This document shows, one piece after another, positions 10,471 through 28,094 of a stretch of 32,500 bases of DNA (positions are counted from its first letter, which is position 1; each line of letters opens with the position of its first letter). Under the pieces are notes generated by a model. That model worked only from the letters and a program-made list of their open reading frames with translations, was not told the DNA's origin and did no database searches. A program made the translations under genes and the position numbers. This DNA comes from Chromera velia (taxonomy: Eukaryota; Sar; Chromeraceae). Where the stretch lies: the NCBI GenBank assembly GCA_018398765.1, contig JAHBMJ010000934.1:1-32500 (forward strand). The letters run 5' to 3'.

Positions 10471-12090
10471 GAATCATGATGGCCTCTCAATATGATGGAC
10501 AGCGACAAAACCACCGTCGTTTCTTGTATGCATGCAGCAACATTGAACCAAACATCGGGTCTGGAGATCTATCCAGAGCGGCATTGAAAACTGAATTACA
10601 AATACAAGAAAACTCTTTGGGACCATCTCCGTTCTCTGTTTTCTCTTTCATCCAGAATCAGTCTGTCTCTCGTTTTAAGGGCACTCACACGTTTGTCTTG
10701 CAAGGTCTGGGGGCTGGCGGTCGAAATGGAAAAGAAAAAAAGGAAGACACACGCATACAGACGCCACTCTTCCCTTCCCCTCGCCAGTCAACAAAAGCAC
10801 CGTGCACTTTCTTTTCTACACCCCCCAATAATTTTTGTGCCCCACTAATTTCAACGATGGCCGGAACAACTGACATCCAAGAGGGAGAGGAGAATCACCC
10901 ATGCAAGAGATAGGTGGGCGCGGCGGGCGAACTCTCTCTGCCTCTCTCTCTCATTCTCTGTGAGTGTGTGTGTCACCTCCTGGCTCGCCATTTTGCGGTG
11001 GGATCGGACGGGGATCCGCGTTTCTGTGTGACCCCTTTTTTTCTCTTTCCTTAAATTCCCTCGGGGGGGAAAAGGGGGCGGTGGCCAGTGATTTCCTTCT
11101 TTTCTTTTGGCTCTCTGTGTTCCTCAGAGCCCTCTGTTGCAACTGTGCGAAACAATGCAACACTCTTTGTTCTGCATCCAAACAACAGCGTTGCGACAGG
11201 AATGCGTACAGGGAAAGAAAAGAAAACTGTCGACAGCGCCCCTTTTCTCCTTCACGCCTCTTCCCCCCCATTCGGCCAAAAAGAGACAAGCAAGGAATGC
11301 AGGGAGCAAAAAAGAGCAGGAAAAGAAAGAAGGCTCGATCAACAGAGTCGGAACAGAGTTCGCCGCAGGGTCCGGCCAGACTGCCATGCATGCCGTCAGA
11401 CCGAACAAACAAACGTCCATTCTAGATCTGTCCCACACAAAAGAAAACGTACCTTCTGTTTCTTTTACAGTCGACAAAGAGACGACAGGGGGGGAAGAGA
11501 AAACAAACAAATTAGAAGAAAACAGAACAAAAACACAACAAACCGAAAGAAGACGACGTTGCTGCGAGTGGTCACAAAAAGAAAAGAAAGAAAGAAACAA
11601 TTTCAAACCAGAGAAAAAGACAGACAGACAGAACTCTCTCCAACTACTGCTTCCCCTTTGACCACAGGATTTCCCATTCTCTTCCATTACGTCATTCCGT
11701 CGCTGCAACCTCCATAGAGAGATAAGTCACCTACCTGAGTCTGTTCCGTCCCTCCCTTCTGCCTTTCTGTCTCCTCTCTGCAACCTGACTGAGTCTCTCT
11801 TCTTCTTCAATTCAAAACGAGAGACAACCAAAAAGCGAACAAGCAGACGCCCAAGAGGAGCCCTTCTGCATAAATAGAAATGAATTCTAGGGAAGAAAAG
11901 GAAGAATGGGTATCACTGTCATGCGGTGGAAAGCCAGAGGACCGACCCAAAGACCATCCAAACAAAAAATACGATAAACATGCTCAGATACAAAAATGAC
12001 AGAGAGATCTTTGGATGCTCCGTCCCTCCATCACCCCTCACTCTTTCGATCCACCTTTTTTTTCTTCTGTTCCTTTTTTACTTTCTTTCT
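10471..12090. other. Unique sequence with weak open frames only
   Basis: A 145-codon plus-strand frame (10476-10913) begins with ATG ATG GCC and is not purely low complexity, but it has no recognisable domain. The long overlapping frames at 10964-11717 on both strands are Lys/Arg/Gln-rich or Phe/Leu/Ser-rich translations of A-rich DNA, and I do not support them. From 12020 the sequence is CT-rich and is the 3' flank of the minus-strand receptor gene. Confidence 0.4.
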
Positions 12091-12091
12091 T

Positions 12092-12097
12092 TTTATT
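12092..12097 (-). terminator. Candidate poly(A) signal AATAAA
   Basis: On the minus strand AATAAA lies about 36 bases past the TAA stop of the receptor gene. Only the motif and its position support it, in a stretch that is A-rich anyway. Confidence 0.3.
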
Positions 12098-12132
12098 CTT
12101 TTCAATACCTCTCGCTTTTCCCGTTTTCCCTC

Positions 12133-13687
12133 TTACTCCATTTCCTCACCTCCCCCCCCTTCTCCGTCCTCCCCCTTCGCATCCCCCCTTCTCTCCAAGA
12201 GGACTTCAGAAGAAATCCATGCAGGCCTCCCTCCCATCACTCCAGTGTTGGTGTTAGTGGTACAAGAAGCCAACCCCCCCAATTCAATTTCAGATTCCCC
12301 ACCGCTGCCCTCACGAGAGGAATGGGACGACGAAGGCGAACCTCCTCTACCAGAAGAACAACCTAGTCTTACTTGCCTCCCCGAAACAGGACCCCCACAA
12401 CCCTCTTCAAGTGTCTCGACAAGATCCCCTCCTCCTCCCTCCCCGCTTTGCATCCCTTCCATCTCCCTAGCTCCTCTCGCACCTGCACTCTCCGTCTGCC
12501 GACCCCCCTGAGGAGACTCTTCGGGACGGTTCTGCTGTGTGGGGGACTCTCCCTCTATTCCCACCCCCACCCCACCCAGGAGGGACACCCTACTTGCATC
12601 CCCATTTCGACGAAAGACCACCCGTTCTCTCCATCGACGGAGAGCGCCGAGTGAGGCCGCCAAACTCTCGGCAGCGTTCACCACGACGGACCCCCCCCTT
12701 GCCCCAAACCCCCCAGCCAGGCCCCCCAACCCCCCCCCCGATCGACCGCTGACCCCACAACTCTGAAACGACGGTACTCCGAGGCAAACATCCAGCACTC
12801 CCTCCCGGAACCCCACGGTCCTCTCGAGACCACGACGAGCTTCCCGTGATGCAGGGAGGGGGGGGCCTTGTGTGCTCGAGACAGGGGGGGAAGTTTCTCC
12901 AGTCCCCACCTCTTCCTTCTCACTTCCAGCCGGGTCTGCTGGAAGATAGGATGCCGGATTCATGACCAGAGCCAAAGCAGAGGGCGCCTGTGGATCGTCC
13001 AACAGGCACACGCACTCACCGGCCTCTTGGGCATTTTGAGTTCTCTCTTGCATTCTTCCCGCAGCAGTCGCAACGGAGCTGTTCGAGTCCCGTGTGTGCG
13101 TCGTTGAGGGGTCTGCACTTTTTGCCCCTGCAACAAAGAGCGGCAAAACCGCACGTATGCCATCGCCCTCAGAGGCCAGAGCCTCGAGGTATGGAACCTC
13201 ATGGCGAGGTCTGAAGATGATCGCGAGGGAGAGATAGACAAGAAAGTCCATTAAGTAAATCATCAAATACCCAATCTGGGCAGATTTGAGCAAAACGAGG
13301 ATAACGTATTTGATCAGCAGCACGCCTATAAAATAAGTAGCAGAGACGGCCTGGAGGGAACGAAACATCCACAGCTTCAATTCCAAAGCACGAGCCATCA
13401 AGACAAGCTGGGTGCCTGCCACCTCCTCCCCCTCCCCATCTTGATCATTCACAGGATCTCCCCCCATCCCCCCCTGCTGATCTCCGTTCCCCTCCCCTGC
13501 CGATCCCCTGCCCAAACGCTCTTGTCGCGCCATCCACCGCAACGCGAGGATGTCGGCTACCACTTGCTGCCGCTCCTCGAGTTGCCCGATGTTCTTCGCA
13601 CAGGACGTCCACACGGCAAACAGAAGGCACGTGTACAGACAGAAAACGATCGGGAGCGTCAGCTGCTGACAGACACAGACACACACA

Positions 13688-13743
<56 letters not shown>

Positions 13744-13758
13744 GAGAGAGAGACAGAC

Positions 13759-13789
<31 letters not shown>

Positions 13790-14319
13790 CAGAGACAGAG
13801 ACAGAGAAAGAGACAGACAGAGACAGACAGAGAGACAGAGACAGAGAGAGACAGAGAGAGACGGAGATAGACAGACAGAAAGGTGGCGGTGAGTCATCTG
13901 CTGGTAAATGGATGCGTAAGAGGGGGGAGAAAAAGTCAACAACATGAAAGCAAACATGCGGACTCACGTCCCCGATGCAAGGAGAAAAGAGACAACCAGA
14001 AGAGACGACCACTTTCCTTCCTTTTTTCCCCTCATCCGGCCATGCTTCATGCACCCATGCATACATGCCCTTCAATCAATTCAAAACACCCGCCCACCCG
14101 TGCAGGAATGAATTTAAGGAACGGAACATCAACTGGCAAACAGAAGGGAAGGAAGGTCTTCAGTGAAAAGTATCAAGTCTCTTCTCCGTCTGCTCTGACG
14201 GGCCGGAAAACAGGCAGACAGGCACACTAAGAGGCAAACTGAGTTGCCGAGGCATGTGTCCTCTCTCTCTCTCTCTCTGTGTGTGTGTATGTGTTGTGTT
14301 GTAGTGTGTGCGTGTGTGT

Positions 14320-14362
<43 letters not shown>

Positions 14363-16455
14363 GTGTGTGCTTTTGTTTGTTTTGATTCTCTCGGATCCCT
14401 CTTCACCCATCCCTTCTTATCTATCCATCCATCGAACTATCTGTCTGTCTCTCAACGTGCACCCCCACCCCTCAAACCACCCCCCCTGCACCCACACCTA
14501 CCTCGGGGTCCAGTTGGTGCACCGCCATGACCAGGTACCCCGACCCGATCAGAACCGCAAGGCACAAGGCCTCCCCCCTCGTCAACAACTCTCGAGTCAG
14601 CATCCACCCCTTCGCAAGCAGCAGCAGCACGGCGAAGAAAAACGTGTGGAACATCGTCGTCAGGGCCAGGTAGCACATCCACAGGGCCTGACCGATGCCC
14701 CCCCCGAAATTCGGACAGAGGGACCAAAACCAGAAACCGGCAGCGCACAGAAGAACCTGCGTGAGAGAAACCAATCAAAACAGCGAGAGAGATTTCAGGA
14801 AAACAAACAAAAGACAGGAGGAACAAGAGGAAAGAGAGAGAGAGAGAGAACGATGTGGGAGGGGCATTAAATGTTGACAGACAAGGAAGGAGATACACAC
14901 ATATGTCACACATACATGCCATGACGGCTGCCCCCTCCATTCCGTCATTCCTCTTCAAGGCTCACACTTCCTTCCAGCCTGCCTCTCTCCCTCATCAGTC
15001 CATCTGGTGGATGGGTGTGTGTGGCATTCAGTAGGCTCTCTTCTCAGGAACGCTTGTTACAAAAAGTTTTGATCAGTGCATGTTGTCTTCGTCCTGACCA
15101 TCGATCCACAAACAAAGAATGCTCCCTCACAGAGACAGAGAAAAGACATGACGGGATTCATGAAGGAAGGAAAGCGATTCGAACGTATGGGACGGATACA
15201 AAAAGCGTCACATACATAGTCAGTCAGAAAAGTAGCGATCGAGCGATTTAGGCAAAGAGTCGGGAAGAAGGAGATGGAGGGGGACGCACTGCGAGGAAAG
15301 GGGTGAGGAAGAAATTGAGCTTGGAATGGCGTTGAAAGCAAGCAGTGAGCGTACCTTAACCCACGGACAGATGCCGATCAGTTTGTGCAGGACGATCTGC
15401 CCGTAGCCCATTCGGGAGGAGGGGAAGCTCCTCCACGCAGCCGCCAGAATCAACCAGGGACCAAGAAACGCCAGAAAGACGTACTTGAAAAGAGCGATTG
15501 CCGGACAGTCAATGTAGTTGGCTGCCTCTCTGTCTAGGTAGGCAGAGAAACGCTCGCCTTTCTTTAACATGACTGTCATCTCCTCGGCCGCTTCTGTCTC
15601 GATGCTGACCACAACAGTCGACACATTCTCCCACCGTGAGACAAATGAGGGTGGCAGATCGACTGTCGTGTTCTCTACTTCGAGAAAGGTCCCGTTGATC
15701 TGGGGATTGATGAAAGTCATGTTGTGCACCGACCGCATTTCGTCGACATATGGAAGTCGGACTATAGTTGCGTCGCCTGACAAAAGCTCTAACTCTGTCA
15801 TATTCTCATTCTGCAACACGAGTGCAAACACTGGCTCCCCCTCGTTCTCATCTTTTGGCAGCAATTCCGTGAAATTGGCTTCTGGGAAGAGGAGGGCTGA
15901 GAGAGGGAAGGCCTCGGGATCGAATCGATGAAGCTGTTGGGCCAGTTCGATCATCGCAAGGAAGACCGTGCTGTTATGCACAGGGTCAAACAGCCAGATG
16001 GAACCGTTGCCATAAGTTCCAGGCACTCTGCCCGTTGGTTCACTCTCTGCCGCCCCACCATTCTCTCCCTCTCTCTGTACTTCCTCCAACCTTCTCCGTC
16101 TCCGCAGACGAGACGCCGCAGCAGTCTCTTTTGCGCTCTCCTCTTCGCTTTCAACCCCCCCCGTCTCCTCTTCTTCGTTTGCTGCTGCTGCTTCAGACGA
16201 CGAAGATGGCGAAGGAACGGACGGGGGGTCTTTGGTGGGATCGACATCGAATAGAGTTGTGCCGGGCCAGTACCAGACAGAGTCATGCAGCCCCTCCTCT
16301 GGAAGATTCGGACCCAAGTTACATACCTCTGTGTCGTATTTGGAGCCAATCAACTTACTATTTTCCGGCTGAACAACCAATCTTGTCTCTGTGAACTTGA
16401 GGAGAGACCCAGCCAACAAAAACAGAAACATACACACTGAAGAGACGGATGACAT
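12133..16455 (-). CDS. Seven-TM receptor-like protein, GPR180/TMEM145 (GpcrRhopsn4/GOST) type
   Basis: Three minus-strand exons (16455-15355, 14756-14502, 13665-12133) join in phase 0 at AAG|gtacgc, cgcag|GTT, GAG|gtaggt and tcag|CAG to give 962 residues ending in TAA. A signal peptide covers about residues 1-23. A lumenal domain to about 317 has eight N-glycosylation sequons (NGS, NST, NFT, NMT twice, NGT, NTT, NVS) and an acidic/Arg-rich insert. Membrane spans fall near 318-341, 360-381, 391-415, 430-446, 453-473, 558-578 and 582-603. The [13 protein letters not shown] stretch after span 3 is the hallmark I associate with GpcrRhopsn4 proteins. An unusual Gly-rich insert (about 500-540) lies between spans 5 and 6, and a Gly/Glu/Ser-rich tail of about 360 residues follows span 7. 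Family assignment is from motif and layout; the ligand and role are unknown. The tail is one open frame but could hide another intron. It diverges from the gene at 17004. Confidence 0.72.
13676..13882. repeat. CA/GA compound microsatellite in receptor intron 2
   Basis: On the plus strand CA repeats run into GA and GACA/GAGACA repeats. In the sense of the minus-strand gene this reads (CT)n then (GT)n and stops a few bases before the exon 3 acceptor, so it supplies the pyrimidine-rich tract. It lies wholly inside the intron 13666-14501. Confidence 0.9.
14262..14362. repeat. CT/GT compound microsatellite in receptor intron 2
   Basis: CT repeats followed by interrupted GT repeats on the plus strand lie in the 5' part of the 836-base intron of the minus-strand receptor gene, antisense to it. 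Confidence 0.9.
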
Positions 16456-17003
16456 TTTGGGAACGTCGGTGAAACAACAACTAATTCCGCGTCTCCTCAG
16501 GCGTTCTGGTGCTTGCTTGGCTAAGCTTACGTCATCTCATTGCTTGCTGAGAGCCCGCTAGTGTGTTAACTTTGTGAGTAAGACGACTGTTTCTGCTCTT
16601 GGCTCGAAATCCGTGTCACTTTCATCATCACAAGTAGTGGACTGCAAGCAACAGCTACAGTATAGCTACAGTAGCTAGTTGTTATTTGGGCCGCGGCGCG
16701 GACCGGGGCCACGCGGGCCTCGCGCGGGCGCGCCGCGCCCCCGCGAGCCGCCCGGAGTCAGTCAGTCCGCACGTGTGATTCTCCGCACAAACTGGTGCAT
16801 CGATCACGCAGTCTCATCATTGGGATCGATTCTGGCTGCCACGCATTTACGTGCACACACACCTAGCTTGAGTATCGAAGAAGCCACAGTAAAAAAACTG
16901 CGCAAGGAGTGAAATACCGTACTGGAAAGAGATCGGGGAGAAGAGGAGACGGGGAGGTTTGACTTCCGCCGCTTCCGTACTGTAGCCGTGGCTGCAGAGA
17001 GCC
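16456..17003. promoter_or_regulatory. Divergent intergenic promoter region with GC-rich core
   Basis: The 548 bases lie between the start codons of the minus-strand receptor gene and the plus-strand acyltransferase-AP2 gene. They must hold both promoters and 5' leaders. A TTACGTCA element (16527-16534) resembles a bZIP/CRE-type site. A block of about 75 bases at 16689-16766 is almost entirely G and C and CpG-dense (GGCCGCGGCGCG, GGGCGCGCCGCGCCC), far from the composition on either side. Short repeats of CTACAGTA/TAGCTA lie just left of it. The promoter function is inferred from position. Confidence 0.55.
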
Positions 17004-24400
<7,397 letters not shown>

Positions 24401-24465
24401 CTTCTTTAAAGTTTTTGTGACTTTGAAACTTGTCAAGTGTCATTTCTCTCAAGCGATTCGGGGTC

Positions 24466-24501
<36 letters not shown>

Positions 24502-24711
24502 AGATATAATATATACTAGATAATATAATATAAATATAATTGAATATAATCACTGAAGGAATGCATCATACGTTTGAATAACACACTAAATACTTGCTGA
24601 AAAATGTTTAAAAAATTCTAACCAGCTTGCTAGCAGAGTCTTTATTTTAGTGCGTTTTTGCTTAACTTAAAAAAGAACGTTTCAAATGATCCAGGGGCAT
24701 GCGAAGCAACC
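24401..24711. other. AT-rich intergenic sequence
   Basis: The 3' flank of the acyltransferase-AP2 gene contains a TA microsatellite (24469-24500) and AT-rich unique sequence. There is no clear AATAAA near the stop and no gene. It ends at the retrotransposon tail. Confidence 0.55.
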
Positions 24712-26292
24712 TTGATTGATTGATTGATTGATTGATATGTTCCGCCCTAGGGCCTTCCCGCTATGTCTATCTGTTGCTAGAGCTAGCAGGGCGGGGCGTT
24801 CCCCAGCCTAAGCTGAGGTATCAGACCCCGCCCTCGGGGCCTGCCAGAGTCTGTTGCCCTGGCCGCTGCTGCATGATTATTCGTTGTTCGAGCCGTAGCT
24901 CTGGATCCGTGTTGGCTTTCCGATCTGAAAATCGATCTGAAACGGCATACGATTTTGGCTTCCTCGCTCTTCTTGTTTGCTTTATCAATCTTCTTCTGCG
25001 GCTCCCTCCTTTCCCACCCTAACGCTCCTTCGGTCGTCTCTAAGTTATCAATTGTCTCCTCATATTCCTTTGTTAGTCTCTCGATTGCCCGCTGCCTTCC
25101 GGTGATTCCTGCATGTCTGGCCGCCAGAGCGTCTCCCTCTATGTGTCCGTACCATCCTGGACACTTCTCAAACACCCTCCGTCTGAATGACGCCCATCCC
25201 AAAAACTCATCCACTCTGGCATGACATTCATTCAACAGAAAGCAGAAAAGCGTCGAGTTGTCTCTTTTTCCCTCTTCTCTGTTGGGCCCTTCTCTTTCTG
25301 TGGCTGCCTTTCTGGCTTTCTCTTTCATCTTGCTGTCCTATTTCTCTTCTATCTTTCTGAACATCTCTGCTCTCTCTCTGTTAAAAATAGAACATTCTGT
25401 CACCAGATTGATTTTATCTTCCACCACCTCGATTCCTAACCACCCTCGACAGAACTGGCACGTCCTTTTCTGTAACGGCACCTTTTCTCCCCCCCTTACC
25501 GGAATTTTTCCCTGAGTCGCAGCCATAGCCCTGTCTCCCACCCTGCATGCTGCTTTCCTCCTGTGTTCCGATCGCGGCGCCACTTTCGTATAGCAAAAAG
25601 GGGCTCTCCCTATTCTTTCTCTGTCTATTTTCATTGTCGAGCCAACCTTTCTACCTGCTCTGTCTTCAAACAAAGAAAGGTGGAGACGGTTTCCGTTTGA
25701 GACCTTTCTGTGCACGTCAGCCATCATCACTCCTGTCAGTTCTGCCTTCTCCTGACTGCTCTTCTCTCTTATGTTTCTTTCTATTCTATGTGCAAACGCC
25801 TCTTTCTTTTTCTCGTCTAGCTCATTTTTTGTTCTCTTCAGCAGCCATTTCTCTATCCCATCCACTCTCTTGTTGACTACCTGTGTTCTTCTCTGCCCTA
25901 TGCTTCCTTTTAGTCTTTCTCTTGCAAATGGGTGCATTCCTCTGTCTGTGTAGAGTGCCTGTGCATATTGCTTTAGATGAGGGAAAAGATGAAAAAGATG
26001 CATTCCTCTCCCCCCCCCCATTTCGTTCTCTACCCCCTCTCTCAGGCATATGAGGATTGCCTGCCCTACCGCTTCATTTCTTTTCTCCTTTAAAGCCTTC
26101 CCTGCCCACCAGATCGTTCTGGAAGCCACTTCGAGATCGATTGGAATGAAACCTCCTTCCATCATCAGCGTGTCGCAATTTTTTTTCTTTTTCAAATGCA
26201 AAACAAACCTGATAAATCTCCTTTGCTTCTTGTCGAAGCCACTCTAGTGAAGGGGGAGAGATGGGGGCATTCAGCAGTGTACTCGTCTTCAT
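24712..26292 (-). mobile_element. 5'-truncated, decayed non-LTR (LINE-type) retrotransposon
   Basis: The minus-strand sequence matches the C-terminal end of a LINE-type reverse transcriptase polyprotein. A GG-containing MMEGGFIPIDLEVASRTIWW segment resembles the GGLG..N.A..KW region after the catalytic domain. It is followed by a CQFC...EDKINLVTEC...R segment that resembles the terminal zinc-knuckle. The catalytic reverse transcriptase core is absent, so the copy is truncated at its 5' end near 26292. The element ends in six TTGA units (24712-24736; TCAA on its own strand), the simple-repeat tail expected of several LINE clades. The coding part is broken, as described in the separate pseudogene entry. 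Confidence 0.68.
24783..26292 (-). pseudogene. Broken C-terminal reverse transcriptase ORF of the LINE-type element
   Basis: Two lesions are visible. A frameshift at the poly(A) run around 26178-26186 (minus strand) separates the frame from 26292 (…CFAFEKEKK) from the frame that runs on to 25338. An in-frame TAG at 25340-25338 then separates that part from the rest, which continues in the same frame to TAG at 24783. The knuckle keeps its Cys residues (CxxC and EC), but the usual His in EDxxH is replaced by Asn (EDKIN). Together this indicates a dead fragment, although a sequencing error in the homopolymer cannot be excluded. The three short frames should not be annotated as separate genes. 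Confidence 0.68.
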
Positions 26293-26303
26293 GGACGACT
26301 GAA

Positions 26304-26673
26304 CCGTAAAAGACTGATCAAGTAGAACCTAAAGTGTTGCAATGTAGCCAGATGTGTTGCAGTGTTACATAGAGGAATGGAAGGACCAAAGTAAGACGGG
26401 CGTGCTAGGAACAGATCCCAAAATGCATTCCCCCCCAATGATCCAGAATATACTTTAAAGTGAAATCTTTTTTTGTAAATTGGTTGGAAGCTAGGTTGGA
26501 AGTTTTATGACATGCAGAAGATATTCCACATTTTTGTTGATCTGATATAATTTTTTGATATGTTGATTTTTGACTTAATAATCTTAGTCTTAATTCTTCT
26601 ACAATTGTAAAGTTGTTAAACTTAAAATAAAACTTAACTATGAAAGTTTTGCATGTCATGCAGTCTTTTACGG
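26304..26673. repeat. AT-rich segment bounded by 13-bp perfect inverted repeats
   Basis: CCGTAAAAGACTG (26304-26316) is exactly reverse-complemented at 26661-26673 (CAGTCTTTTACGG). The 344 bases between are AT-rich and non-coding. It could be a small non-autonomous DNA transposon. No target-site duplication is evident next to the repeats, so chance or a fold-back origin remains possible. Confidence 0.4.
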
Positions 26674-27101
26674 AGTGATACAGACCATTACTATAAATTA
26701 TACTTAGGCCACAACTGTACTGTAGGCACCATTAGTAACATGTCAGATCAGTCTTTTAATACAGGCTGGACTATACTAGTAGAGTAAATACAGGCCACGA
26801 GTGTAGAGTTTTGGTACCAGTAGGTACCACTGGTAGTCACTTTTAATTATTATATTAAATTATAAAAGAAAAGTTGATTGGGGGTCGAAGCTAAGACCAT
26901 TGAATTATTTTTTATACTGAATGTTAAGTCGCTAACCACCATGCTATGGATATCAAGGCAGCTTGCGGCTTGCCCATTTAATTATACTTTTGAAGATTTT
27001 TTTTTTTGATTTTATGATATAAAAGTTTGACAGATTAGTATTTCGTTTTATTTTTTTTTGTAGTGATTAAGTGTATCAAAGGCTTGAAATTGACGTGTCG
27101 A
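26674..27101. other. AT-rich island, non-coding
   Basis: Stops occur in all frames and there are homopolymer T runs (27000-27060). It contains the tRNA-like element listed separately and a repeated GTACCA(C/G)T motif near 26813-26832. Confidence 0.55.
26881..26947 (-). repeat. tRNA-like element (possible tRNA-derived SINE or decayed tRNA)
   Basis: On the minus strand a segment reads AGCATGGTGGTTAGCGAC, then about 40 bases, then TTAGCTTCGACCCCC. The first part resembles a D-arm/box A and the second a T-arm/box B. The anticodon arm is AT-rich and does not pair convincingly, and the 3' flank is AT-rich. A tRNA-derived SINE head or decayed tRNA is more likely than a working tRNA. This is pattern matching by eye. 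Confidence 0.33.
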
Positions 27102-27919
27102 TTAGATGAGTGGAGACGAACACTCGGTTTGCCACTTTGCTGCCAAGTCTTGGCAGGAAAACTCAATTCCTGTACCATGGGTTTCAACTTTAAACACTTG
27201 TTGCAACACAGGAGCAAAACTATCTAAAAGGTGAAGGTCAATAGGAACATCGCCAACAGGTGCTTTGATGTTTTTGTCTTGCTCGTACAGCGCTTTAGCG
27301 CATTCTTTGAGGCGGGAAGCAAAGAGCTCCTTGGGTGATTTGCATGCAGTCGTCGTCTGTCCCTTCTGCCCGTCTACCTCCCCTCCTACCTTCGCTGTTG
27401 CCTCAGCCGTCACCTCCCCTCCTACCTTCCCTGCTGCCTTCTCCGTTGCCTCCCATGTTGCGTCCCCCTTCACTGCTTTCATCGCCCCACCGTCCGAGAC
27501 ACTCCCACTGGCCCCTTCACAGCCTTTTTCGCGATCCTCATCGTTTTGTTCTCCAGTGCGGTCACTCTCGTCGCTATCTCTTCCCGGTCGTCGAGACGAA
27601 GAAGCAGCTGCTTGTTGTCTCTGCGGCAGGTCTCCTCTCCTCGGTGGGGGCTCTTTCATTCTGCTGCTCTGACACCACTTCATTCGACCTTCAAGGACCC
27701 GAAGAGACTGCGTCCACCGATTCAGAGGATCGGGGCTCTGCTGGGTGGCGTGTGCAGCCGTTTGGAGCTTTAGTGTTACAAGATCGGACAAGTACCTCTC
27801 GCACTTGATATTCAGTTCCCTCACATATTCCTTATATGACATCTGGGGTTCTGAATTCCCTCCCAACTTGCCAAGAAGAGTCATCTTCAGTTTCAATTCG
27901 TCTCGGGCGGTCGGACACT
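27102..27919 (-). CDS. Hypothetical protein, probable terminal exon
   Basis: A minus-strand frame ends at TAA (27102). The upstream codons CPTARDELKLK read in frame before the first ATG (27884) and reach a good acceptor (tctgtctgcag|AG, exon start 27919), so it is probably a terminal exon. The start is therefore not fixed. One phase-compatible short first exon could begin at an ATG near 28009, with a weak donor. Visible features are a charged, helical N-terminal part (YKEYVRELNIKCERYLSDL), an Arg/Ser/Asp-rich middle, and a short repeat in which KVGGEV occurs twice. A better-ordered C-terminal part (PKELFASRLKECAKALYEQD … IDLHLLDSFAPVLQQVF) follows. I recognise no family. It lies beside retrotransposon debris, so an element origin is possible. 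Confidence 0.45.
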
Positions 27920-28094
27920 CTGCAGACAGACAGGATCGAGGAATTTCAAAATCAAATCACGGACTGTGAGAACAAACGGCCCCAATTGAGCTGCTCAGGG
28001 CCGCCCATGAAAAAAAAACAAACATGTGAGACCGACTGAAGATTCCATGGCCGAGTCTTTCAAGCAACCACTAGAGGGGTGCTCGACTGAGGCC

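Noticed and set aside
10476..10913. 145-codon plus-strand frame starting ATG ATG GCC
   Set aside because: It has a true start and is not pure repeat, but no domain, no splice evidence and no codon-usage argument I can make by eye.
11088..11717. 209-codon plus-strand frame and its overlapping neighbours on both strands
   Set aside because: Lys/Arg/Gln-rich and Phe/Leu-rich in alternative frames, the signature of A-rich non-coding DNA.
12373..12766. Pro/Ser/Thr-rich plus-strand frames
   Set aside because: They are antisense shadows of the Gly/Glu-rich tail of the minus-strand receptor gene.
24783..25328. Separate gene downstream of the retrotransposon fragment
   Set aside because: It is in the same frame as the fragment ending at 25338, separated by one TAG only, so it is part of the same broken ORF.
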